64,000 nucleotides of DNA, taken from assembly GCA_016124205.1 (NCBI GenBank), contig WGOD01000003.1, forward strand, positions 186,001 through 250,000, read 5' to 3'. Under the pieces are notes generated by a model. It ran no database searches. It was not told the DNA's origin and was given only the letters and a program-made list of their open reading frames with translations. The stretch comes from Alphaproteobacteria bacterium (GTDB lineage: Bacteria; Pseudomonadota; Alphaproteobacteria; Caulobacterales; Maricaulaceae). Shown piece by piece: positions 51,214-57,807 of this stretch; position 1 is the stretch's first letter, and each line of letters opens with the position of its first letter. The translations under genes were made by a program, and so were the position numbers.

Positions 51214-53079
51214 CTATTCCAGCCCGACCGTGGTGACTTCGTCCGAGACAATGGTGGCCGGCACTTCGCCGGAGGAGGCGACAACGCGGTAGTCGCCTGT
51301 GGGCAGGGTGATCGGGTCGTCACCGGTCAAGCCGGTTGCGACGGTCTCGCCATCCTCGTTGAGGACCTCGAACCGGGTGGCGACGGCTCGGGTCATGGCT
51401 TCGCCCAGACCTTCCGCGTCCGCGGCGCTGAAATAGCTGCCTCCGCCCGCTGCGGCCCAGCTCTCGAACGTGCGTTCCAGCTCCGCGTCATCAATGGCGA
51501 AGCCGACGATGTTGACGCGAATGTCCCAGCCGAGATTGCGCAGCGCCTGAATGGCGGCGGCGGGGTCTCCGTCGCAGGTTTCCTCGCCATCGGTCAGGAC
51601 GACCAGAACGCGTTGCCCGGTAACGCCTTCGAGGTCCGCTGGAACGCGGCGGATGGAATCGGCGATGGGTGTGCGGGCGAGGTTCATCGCGTTGATGCCA
51701 TCGATCGCAGACGTCGCTGCGGACGGATCCAGCGGCCCGAGCGGTATCTCCAGATCGGTGCGGCAGGAATCGGCTTCACGGTGTCCGAAGACGCGAAGGG
51801 CGAAGCCTGTGCCTTCGGGAATGGTTTCGGTGACCAGATCGGTCAGGGTGGCCTTGGCAATCGCGATCCGGCGTTCGCCGCCGAGGCGCTGCAGCATGGA
51901 GCCGGACGCGTCGAGAATGATCTCGACGGCGTCACCCGAACCGAGTGCGGCGCGCGCCGGCGTGACCACCAGCTGGCCCGGCGGGTTCGGCGCCGGAGTC
52001 ACGGTCAGCGGTTCGCGGTCCATCTCCTGACCGCGGCGGCTTTCGTACACCAGCGTGTACTCCCCGACCTCGCCAGGCGCCTCGATCTCGACCGTGTCGA
52101 CCATCGGGTCGATATAGGAATAGTCGTATTCGGTTCCGTCCGGCCCGGCGATGAAGATGCGGTCGCCACTGTTTCCATTGCCGTTCCAGTACACATTGAA
52201 GCGCAGGCCGGCCCAGGCTTCTCCCGGACCGTCGATCTCGACGCTGGCCGCAGCGATTTCGATGGGTGTGCGGCCGATGATGCCGCCGTTCGAGACGTAG
52301 ATGACGTCGAATTCGCCAAGGATTTCAGCGGCGGTCAGGGTGACGCGGCCTTCGGTGCCGTCGACATAGACATAGCTGCCGAGATCGCTGCGGCGGTCGC
52401 CGTCGCGGTCGCCGAAGCTGATGAGGTCACCCGAATTGGCCGGGCCTTCGAAACCAACCTCGAACATGGCGCCGGCATGAATGCGGGCCGGGGCGTCGAG
52501 CGTTGCGGAGACGCTGCCGACGGTGATGGGGTGGCGGGCCAGAATGGTCGAGCCCGTGACATAGATGATGTCGTAGTCGCCGGCGTCCGCCGGAGCGCGC
52601 AGATTGCGGCTGCCTTCGGTATTGGCGCCGACGTAGAAATAGCTGGTGCCGCGGATCAATTCGCCGCCGCGTTCGGCCCAGGTGATGTTGTCGGAGCGGC
52701 TCGCCGGACCGGTCCAGCCGACCTCGAAGTCTTCACCGGCCGCGGCGGAGTCCGGTCCGGTCAGGCTGGCCTCGGCCATGACGACGGTGAGAGGCGAAGT
52801 CGCGCGGTCTTCATTTCCGATCGACAGAACAAGAGTATAGCTGCCCGGAGCTTCCGGCGCTTCGATCGTCTGGGGATTGTTCTGGGTGTAGGCGTAGCTG
52901 GCGCGGCGGCCGCCATCGTCGGGCCGGATCTCGAGGATGCCGGTCTCGCCTTCCGGCGCAGACCAGTTGACCTCAACCCCTTGACGGATATGCGCTTCCG
53001 ATGGCGCTTCAAGCGCGTAATCCTGCGCGAATGCTGCCGGAGCGGCGGCAAAAATGGCGGCAATAAAAATGGCCCGCAT
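51214..53079 (-). CDS. secreted VWA-domain protein with four tandem beta-repeat domains
   Basis: A 621-residue exported protein. After the signal peptide (cleavage near AFA at residue 18) come four repeats of about 85 residues (about 20-100, 101-185, 186-272, 273-357). Each has a hydrophobic start, an AG/QG turn, EV-W-GP or similar, GD-I, and a closing GxYDIIYV-like strand. Then a von Willebrand A domain (about 370-560) with MIDAS residues in ILDASGSML, plus ALTDGEETCDGDP, and a short C-terminal beta domain. The architecture suggests metal-dependent binding to a ligand in the periplasm or on the surface. A perfect hairpin covers its ribosome site. First gene of the operon with 51204. Confidence 0.88.
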   Translation of the reverse strand: MRAIFIAAIFAAAPAAFAQDYALEAPSEAHIRQGVEVNWSAPEGETGILEIRPDDGGRRASYAYTQNNPQTIEAPEAPGSYTLVLSIGNEDRATSPLTVVMAEASLTGPDSAAAGEDFEVGWTGPASRSDNITWAERGGELIRGTSYFYVGANTEGSRNLRAPADAGDYDIIYVTGSTILARHPITVGSVSATLDAPARIHAGAMFEVGFEGPANSGDLISFGDRDGDRRSDLGSYVYVDGTEGRVTLTAAEILGEFDVIYVSNGGIIGRTPIEIAAASVEIDGPGEAWAGLRFNVYWNGNGNSGDRIFIAGPDGTEYDYSYIDPMVDTVEIEAPGEVGEYTLVYESRRGQEMDREPLTVTPAPNPPGQLVVTPARAALGSGDAVEIILDASGSMLQRLGGERRIAIAKATLTDLVTETIPEGTGFALRVFGHREADSCRTDLEIPLGPLDPSAATSAIDGINAMNLARTPIADSIRRVPADLEGVTGQRVLVVLTDGEETCDGDPAAAIQALRNLGWDIRVNIVGFAIDDAELERTFESWAAAGGGSYFSAADAEGLGEAMTRAVATRFEVLNEDGETVATGLTGDDPITLPTGDYRVVASSGEVPATIVSDEVTTVGLE

Positions 53080-53085
53080 GACTCT

Positions 53086-53118
53086 CTCCCCTATTCCCTT
53101 TTCTGGAGAATAGGGGAG
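53086..53118 (-). promoter_or_regulatory. perfect 11-base hairpin covering the ribosome site of the VWA gene
   Basis: Arms CTCCCCTATTC (53086-53096) and GAATAGGGGAG (53108-53118) are exact reverse complements with an 11-base loop. In the minus-strand leader the 3' arm contains GGGGAG, the likely ribosome-binding site, 7 to 12 bases before the ATG at 53079, so folding would block translation. It could also act as a DNA operator. Confidence 0.6.
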
Positions 53119-53142
53119 GCACCGATGATACCCTAACGTATT

Positions 53143-54198
53143 CTAGCCCACCTGAATTTCAGGTTGTCCGTCAGTGACTTCGCCGATCACACGCGCATCC
53201 GTGTGGCCATGGCGGCGGAAGGTTTCGAGGACGGCGTCGACGCCATCGGGCGTGACCGAGACCAGAAGGCCGCCACTGGTCTGCGGGTCAGTCAGAAGGT
53301 CTCGTTCATCGTCCGGCAGGTCTGCCGGGAGGTTGACGAAGGCGGACACCGCTTTCCAGTTCCGTCCCGAAGCCCCTGTTTTCACGCCCTTTTCGGTCAG
53401 TGCCCGCGCGCCCTCGAAGACGGGCAGGGCGGTGCGGTCGATCCGGGCAGCAACACCGCTGGCGGCGCAGATTTCCTTCAGATGGCCCAGCAGTCCGAAG
53501 CCGGTCACGTCGGTGAGGGCGTGGACAGCGTCGAGTTCGGCGAGGTCGGGTCCCGGCGTGTTCAGCTTGGTCGTGGATGCGACCATCTCCTTGTAATCGC
53601 TTTCGGAAAGCAGTCCCCGCTTCATCGCGGCGGAGTAGACGCCGATGCCGAGCGGCTTTCCCAGGACGAGGATATCTCCCGGTTTCGCCATCGCATTGGT
53701 GCGGATCTTCTCCGGTGCGGTCAGCCCGAGCGCGACGAGGCCGTAGAAGGGCTCGGCGCTGTCGATGGAGTGGCCGCCGGCGATCGGCGCGCCGGCGCTT
53801 TCCGCAACGCTCTGACCGCCTTCGAGTATACGCCGGATCTGGTCGGCGGGGATGACATCGACCGGCATGCCGAGGAGGGCGAGGCAGAAGATCGGTTTTG
53901 CGCCCATGGCATAGACGTCGGACAGCGCATTGGTGGCGGCGATCCGCCCGAATTCGAACGGGTCGTCGACGACCGGAGCGAAGAAGTCCGTCGTCGCCAC
54001 GAGCGCGGATTTCCCGTCCACCACCCAGACGGCGGCGTCATCTCGCGTCGAGGCGTCGACCAGCAGATTTGCGGGGACAAGCGCCTTCGCGCCGGATGTT
54101 CCCAGCAGCCCGTCCAGGACCGCCGGATCGAGCTTGCAGCCACAGCCGCCGCCGCGGGCGAGCGAGGTGAGGCGGGGCGGGGATTTGTCGTCGGACAT
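53143..54198 (-). CDS. selD: selenide, water dikinase (selenophosphate synthetase)
   Basis: A 351-residue enzyme making selenophosphate from selenide and ATP. The glycine-rich N-terminus GGGCGCKLDPAVLDGLL has the active-site Cys19 and Cys21, DASTRDDAAVW and TTDFFAPVVDDPFEFGRIAA bind ATP and metal, and GGHSIDSAEPFYGL and LTDVTGFGLLGHL are the family core. All cysteine, no selenocysteine codon. Divergent from mnmH with 55 bases between. No selA, selB or selenocysteine tRNA is seen in the window. Confidence 0.95.
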   Translation of the reverse strand: MSDDKSPPRLTSLARGGGCGCKLDPAVLDGLLGTSGAKALVPANLLVDASTRDDAAVWVVDGKSALVATTDFFAPVVDDPFEFGRIAATNALSDVYAMGAKPIFCLALLGMPVDVIPADQIRRILEGGQSVAESAGAPIAGGHSIDSAEPFYGLVALGLTAPEKIRTNAMAKPGDILVLGKPLGIGVYSAAMKRGLLSESDYKEMVASTTKLNTPGPDLAELDAVHALTDVTGFGLLGHLKEICAASGVAARIDRTALPVFEGARALTEKGVKTGASGRNWKAVSAFVNLPADLPDDERDLLTDPQTSGGLLVSVTPDGVDAVLETFRRHGHTDARVIGEVTDGQPEIQVG

Positions 54199-54253
54199 CG
54201 GATCACCGTGTGGCGGGCGCGACGGGGACGCCGGGCTTTGCTAAGGGAACGGC

Positions 54254-55312
54254 ATGGGCCGCTACCAGCACACCGAAGACCTGTCGCCGCAAGGGCTTGC
54301 GGAATTCGACGCGATCATAGACGTGCGCTCTCCGGCTGAATACGCCGAGGACCATCTGCCCGGCGCGATCAATCTGCCGGTCCTCGATGACGGGGAAAGG
54401 GCGGAAATCGGCACGCTCTACAAGCAGGTTTCGCCCTTCGAGGCGCGGCGGCTCGGCGCCGCGAAGGTCTCGCGCAACATCGCCCGCCATCTCGAAACCG
54501 CGCTGAAGGATTGTCCCCGGGACTTCCGGCCGCTGATCTATTGCTGGCGCGGGGGAATGCGCTCGCGCTCGATGGCGCTTGTCCTCCAGGACATCGGCTG
54601 GCAGTCGACCGTCGTGAAGGGGGGATATCGTCACTGGCGCCAGCAGGTGACGGCCGCATTATCGGATGATGATCGTGATCTTTTCCGCATCATCATCCTC
54701 GACGGCCAGACCGGCAGCGCGAAGACGCAAGTCCTTCAGGTGATGGCAGAAAAGGGCGCTCAGGTGCTCGATCTGGAAGACCTTGCGAAACATCGTGGTT
54801 CGATCTTCGGTGATCTTCCTCATCTTCCCCAGCCGAGTCAGAAGCGGTTCGAGTCGCTCCTTTGGGAAAAATTGCGGGATATGGACCCGGATATCCCCGT
54901 ATTCGTCGAGGCGGAATCCTCCCGGCTCGGAAACCGGACCATTCCGGTCCGCCTCTGGAAATCGATGAAGGCCGCGCCGCGGATCGCGATTACGGCCCCT
55001 TCTGCGGTGCGCGCCCGGCATCTGCTCGCGACCTATCCGGACATTGCGGAGAATCGCGATCGTCTGATGGCGGCGATCGACGGGCTCGCCCCCTTCCACC
55101 CGAAAGCCGACATCGCGCAGTGGCGCGCGTGGGCCGAAGAGGCCGAGTTCGAACCGCTCGCTGTCGCCTTGATCGAGGCGCACTACGACCCGGCCTACGA
55201 CCGGGCGCGCGAGCGTCACGGCCAGGCGCTGATGGCGACGGTCGAGACCGAGCGGCTCGATGCGGCCGCGATCGACGCGCTGGCGGAGCGGGTGCTGGCG
55301 GCCGGGCGCTGA
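54254..55312 (+). CDS. mnmH: tRNA 2-selenouridine synthase
   Basis: A 352-residue enzyme (SelU) that replaces sulfur by selenium in 2-thiouridine at the wobble base of tRNA-Lys, Glu and Gln. An N-terminal rhodanese domain (1-130) has the catalytic Cys in LIYCWRGGMRSRS, and the second domain has the P-loop LDGQTGSAKTQVLQ and VFVEAESSRLGN. Normally the P-loop reads GxTGSGKT; here Ala replaces the last Gly, a mild change. Divergently arranged with selD, which supplies selenophosphate. The pair points to selenium use for tRNA. Confidence 0.94.
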   Translation: MGRYQHTEDLSPQGLAEFDAIIDVRSPAEYAEDHLPGAINLPVLDDGERAEIGTLYKQVSPFEARRLGAAKVSRNIARHLETALKDCPRDFRPLIYCWRGGMRSRSMALVLQDIGWQSTVVKGGYRHWRQQVTAALSDDDRDLFRIIILDGQTGSAKTQVLQVMAEKGAQVLDLEDLAKHRGSIFGDLPHLPQPSQKRFESLLWEKLRDMDPDIPVFVEAESSRLGNRTIPVRLWKSMKAAPRIAITAPSAVRARHLLATYPDIAENRDRLMAAIDGLAPFHPKADIAQWRAWAEEAEFEPLAVALIEAHYDPAYDRARERHGQALMATVETERLDAAAIDALAERVLAAGR

Positions 55313-55320
55313 CCTTCGCC

Positions 55321-55959
55321 TCAGGAGGCGATCTCGATCATCACCTCGTTGCGGCGGAAGGGTGTCGGGACCCAGGGCGGGTCGTAGCGCGCATAGACAG
55401 GTTCGCCGACGATCTCGTAGCCCTCGCGCTCGAGGAAATCGGTCAGCTCACCGGTCATCTCCTCGAAGCGCGCCATGTTCGGACCGCCGGAAAAGCGGAT
55501 CGCGGCCATGCGGCGCGCCGGCATCTCGCTCAGCGTGACCCGCGGGTCGTCGGGCACGGGCAGGGTCTCCATCGTCCATTCGGGCGGCATGACGAAGGCG
55601 ACGCGCCATTGTCCCGCCTCGCCGCGGGTCTGCGTGACAGGCGTGGTCATGGCGATCTCTTCCGACCGGGTCTGGATGACCGGCGAGGTCATCGCGATCT
55701 CGTCGCTGCCCTGCGTCTGGCGGCTGGAATTCGCGCCGAAGATATAGCCGGCGAGCGGGCGGAAGCCGGTATTGCCGGCCCCGGCCATCGAGCCACTGAC
55801 TTCGACCTCGGCGAGGATCATGGGGGCATAGTCCCGGATCTCGATCGGACCTTCGCTTCGGATCACGGTGTGCGGCGGCTCATCCGCGGCGCGCGCCTCG
55901 GCAGCCGGCAAAAAGGCGGTCAGGGCAGCAGCGAGGGCAAGGGGTCTGGTGATGGACAT
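55321..55959 (-). CDS. exported SOUL-family haem-binding protein
   Basis: A 212-residue periplasmic protein with a signal peptide (cleavage near ARA-AD, residue 25). The SOUL pattern is IEIRDYAPMILAEVEVSG, GYIFGANSSR and a pair of IAMTSPV/IAMTTPV motifs, then WRVAFVMPPEW and ARRMAAIRFSGG. The segments SDEIAMTSPVIQTR and SEEIAMTTPVTQTR are adjacent copies of 14 residues differing at three. Family members bind haem or related tetrapyrroles, in bacteria of unknown role. It converges on mnmH with an 8-base gap. Confidence 0.9.
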   Translation of the reverse strand: MSITRPLALAAALTAFLPAAEARAADEPPHTVIRSEGPIEIRDYAPMILAEVEVSGSMAGAGNTGFRPLAGYIFGANSSRQTQGSDEIAMTSPVIQTRSEEIAMTTPVTQTRGEAGQWRVAFVMPPEWTMETLPVPDDPRVTLSEMPARRMAAIRFSGGPNMARFEEMTGELTDFLEREGYEIVGEPVYARYDPPWVPTPFRRNEVMIEIAS

Positions 55960-56047
55960 GACGCGATCTCCTGAGTCGGGGAGATATACGCAAGGGGAGG
56001 CGTGCCGGATGTGCGGCCGCGGCAGATCTCTCGATCGTGTTGGAAAA

Positions 56048-56122
56048 TGGCTCCCCGGGCCGGACTCGAACCAGCGACCGATCGGTTAACAGCCGATTGC
56101 TCTACCAACTGAGCTACCGGGG
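56048..56122 (-). tRNA. tRNA-Asn (anticodon GTT)
   Basis: A 75-nt cloverleaf on the minus strand. The acceptor stem pairs TCCCCGG with CCGGGGA, followed by discriminator G and encoded CCA. The D-arm reads TAGCTCAGTTGGTAGAGC. Anticodon stem ATCGG/CCGAT encloses loop CTGTTAA with anticodon GTT. The T-arm has GGTTCGAGTCC. Intact. Confidence 0.97.
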
Positions 56123-56161
56123 AACACGGATCCCGAAGCGGCAGCGCGCTCGGGAGCGGGG

Positions 56162-56191
56162 GCTATAGCAGAGGTAAAAACCGCCTGCCAA
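56162..56191 (-). promoter_or_regulatory. sigma-70 promoter of tRNA-Asn
   Basis: On the minus strand: TTGGCA (-35), 18-base spacer, TATAGC (-10). The -10 hexamer is the same as that of the tRNA-Val promoter in this window. Confidence 0.7.
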
Positions 56192-56230
56192 GCCTCAAAT
56201 CGCACTTGGCGGCGCAGGCCTGCCCGCAAA

Positions 56231-56260
56231 GAAAAACGGGGACCCTGTTAAGGGCCCCCG
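56231..56260 (-). terminator. orphan leftward rho-independent terminator
   Basis: Stem GGGGACCC (56238-56245) and GGGCCCCC (56252-56259) with one mismatch, loop TGTTAA, and closing C-G pair. On the minus strand it is followed by GTTTTTC. No gene on the minus strand ends here; the nearest upstream minus-strand gene is tRNA-Cys at 56858, with the DUF962 gene lying on the opposite strand in between. Confidence 0.6.
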
Positions 56261-56284
56261 GAAAGGCATTGGGTGGATGGTGGG

Positions 56285-56304
56285 GTGTCTTCACGAGAAG
56301 ACAC
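56285..56304. repeat. perfect 8-base inverted repeat
   Basis: GTGTCTTC (56285-56292), ACGA loop, GAAGACAC (56297-56304). It lies in the gap 56123-56410 between tRNA-Asn and the DUF962 gene. It could be an operator, or a hairpin in an RNA made from either strand; there is no T-run next to it. Confidence 0.5.
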
Positions 56305-56307
56305 TGG

Positions 56308-56340
56308 TAAATTGCCGATTAAGGGTAAACATGGCGTTAA
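56308..56340 (+). promoter_or_regulatory. two tandem CtrA-like half-consensus sites
   Basis: TAAA-N7-TTAA at 56308-56322 and again at 56326-56340, 18 bases apart, each matching 7 of 8 positions of the CtrA consensus TTAA-N7-TTAA. They are 71 to 103 bases upstream of the DUF962 start. Degenerate sites; binding not shown. Confidence 0.3.
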
Positions 56341-56410
56341 CGCCCTCCGGGAAATCGGGAAAAGGATTCACCGGTGTTGACGCATCCTTACCTTCAGGGA
56401 GGCCAAACCC

Positions 56411-56770
56411 ATGGCAAGACTCGCGAATTACACCGAATTCTGGCCGCACTATCTGCGTGAACATGCGCGACCGGCGACGCGCACCTATCACTATATCGGC
56501 TCGGTCATCGCGATCGGCGCGCTCGTTTTCGCCCTCGCGACGCAGACCTGGTGGGCGCTGATTCTGGTGCCGGTCTCGGGCTATTTCTTCGCCTGGATGA
56601 GCCATGCCTTCGTGGAGCGGAACAAGCCGGCGACCTTCACGCATCCCCTGTGGTCGCTGATCAGCGACTACCGGATGCTGTGGTGCGCGATCACCGGGAC
56701 GCTGCCCGAGGAACTCAAGAAAGCCGGCGTCACGCCGTCCGCCGAGGCGGAAGCGACTCACTCGTCCTGA
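56411..56770 (+). CDS. DUF962 (Mpo1-like) membrane protein
   Basis: A 119-residue protein with the pattern of DUF962/Mpo1: YTEFWPHYLREHARPATRTYHYIGS at the start with His residues, two hydrophobic helices (about 30-47 and 48-64), SGYFFAWMSHAFVERNKPATF and HPLWSLISDYRM. The fungal Mpo1 is an iron-dependent dioxygenase of phytosphingosine-type fatty acids with conserved histidines; bacterial members are small and of unproven role. AGGGAGG site upstream. Its mRNA runs antisense to any leftward transcript ending at 56231. Confidence 0.88.
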   Translation: MARLANYTEFWPHYLREHARPATRTYHYIGSVIAIGALVFALATQTWWALILVPVSGYFFAWMSHAFVERNKPATFTHPLWSLISDYRMLWCAITGTLPEELKKAGVTPSAEAEATHSS

Positions 56771-56784
56771 GGAAGGGATGGGGT

Positions 56785-56858
56785 TGGAGGCTCCGCCCGG
56801 AATCGAACCGGGGTACAAGGATTTGCAGTCCTCTGCGTCACCACTCCGCCACGGAGCC
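56785..56858 (-). tRNA. tRNA-Cys (anticodon GCA)
   Basis: A 74-nt cloverleaf on the minus strand. The acceptor stem pairs GGCTCCG with CGGAGCC, followed by discriminator T and encoded CCA. The D-arm reads GGCGGAGTGGTGACGC. Anticodon stem GAGGA/TCCTT (the last pair G-T) encloses loop CTGCAAA with anticodon GCA. The T-arm has GGTTCGATTCC. Intact. Confidence 0.96.
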
Positions 56859-56876
56859 ACCGATGCGGGAGGCGTG

Positions 56877-56904
56877 TTCTAACGGACGCCGCGCGGCGCT
56901 GCAA
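56877..56904 (-). promoter_or_regulatory. sigma-70 promoter of tRNA-Cys
   Basis: On the minus strand: TTGCAG (-35), 16-base spacer, TTAGAA (-10), about 19 bases before the tRNA 5' end. Weaker match than the other tRNA promoters. Confidence 0.55.
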
Positions 56905-56998
56905 TGCGTCCCCGCACCGCAGCGGACGGAGAGGTTGCGGGCGCGTTCCCGCGGGGTATACAAGCGCCTCGCATTCACTGTTGCGGAGGGCTGAGGCC

Positions 56999-57652
56999 GT
57001 GAACGAATTCGAGCGCGAACGCCGCATGATGGTGGACGGTCAGATCCGCACCGCCGACGTGACGAACCGCCGGCTGCAGGCCGCGCTGCTTACCGTGCCG
57101 CGCGAAATCTTCCTGCCGCGCGCCAAGCACGCGCAGGCCTATGCCGATGCCGAGGTGGAGTTCGCGCCGGGCCGCTGGATGATGCGCCCGCGCGATTTCG
57201 CGAAACTGGTTCACGCCGCCGACGTGCAGCCGAGCGATCTGGTGCTCGATCTGGCCTGCGGACGCGGCTATTCCTCCGCCATCCTGTCGCGCATGGGCGA
57301 GACTGTCGTGGCGATGGAATCGGACGGCGAGATGGTGTCGAAGGCCGAAGAGGCGCTGTCGAAGGCCGGGGCCGACAATGTCGCGGTGATCGAGGGCGAT
57401 CTGAAAACCGGCTCTCAGTCGCAGGGCCCGTTCGACGTGATCTTCGTCAACGGCGCGGTCGAAGAAGTGCCGCGGGCCTGGCTCGACCAGCTGGCCGATG
57501 GCGGGCGTCTGGCCGTGGTCGTGCGCAAGGGACCGATCGGGAAGGCGACGATCTTCATCCGCTCCGGTCTGGGGGTGGGCGAGCGCGTGGTGTTCGACTG
57601 CACGCCGCACATCCTGCCCGGGTTCGAGCGCGAGGCCGGCTTCGTCTTCTGA
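56999..57652 (+). CDS. pcm: protein-L-isoaspartate O-methyltransferase family protein
   Basis: A 217-residue SAM-dependent methyltransferase. MVDGQIRTADVTNRRLQAAL and VPREIFLPRAKHAQAYAD are the family N-terminus; VLDLACGRGYSSAIL is SAM motif I; DVIFVNGAVEEVP is the post-motif II region. The members found next to tolC in alphaproteobacteria are a divergent branch that may not repair isoaspartate. The GTG at 56999 is preferred (GGAGG nine bases upstream). An inverted repeat separates it from tolC. Confidence 0.85.
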   Translation: MNEFERERRMMVDGQIRTADVTNRRLQAALLTVPREIFLPRAKHAQAYADAEVEFAPGRWMMRPRDFAKLVHAADVQPSDLVLDLACGRGYSSAILSRMGETVVAMESDGEMVSKAEEALSKAGADNVAVIEGDLKTGSQSQGPFDVIFVNGAVEEVPRAWLDQLADGGRLAVVVRKGPIGKATIFIRSGLGVGERVVFDCTPHILPGFEREAGFVF

Positions 57653-57692
57653 TGGCGCTCGCGCCGGTTCCGGCGGCAGGTGCGACAAAAAG

Positions 57693-57707
57693 GTGAACAC
57701 CGTTCAC
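57693..57707. promoter_or_regulatory. GTGAAC/GTTCAC palindrome upstream of tolC
   Basis: GTGAAC (57693-57698), ACC, GTTCAC (57702-57707), flanked by AAAAAG and TTTTT. This has the shape of a TetR-family operator, which often control tolC or efflux genes, but the A/T-rich flanks also allow a terminator for pcm. No TetR gene is adjacent. Confidence 0.45.
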
Positions 57708-57807
57708 TTTTTGGCGGCGGAGTCCTATATCACCGACGTTTAATGTGTGCGGCCGGTCGCAATCTGCGATAACGGTGTTGGTAGGAATTAGCGGGCGGAC
57801 GATTTCG

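Noticed and set aside
56291..56860. A 189-codon minus-strand frame covering tRNA-Cys and opposite DUF962
   Set aside because: It includes the tRNA gene and runs antisense to a recognised family; the leader may be transcribed, but not as this protein.
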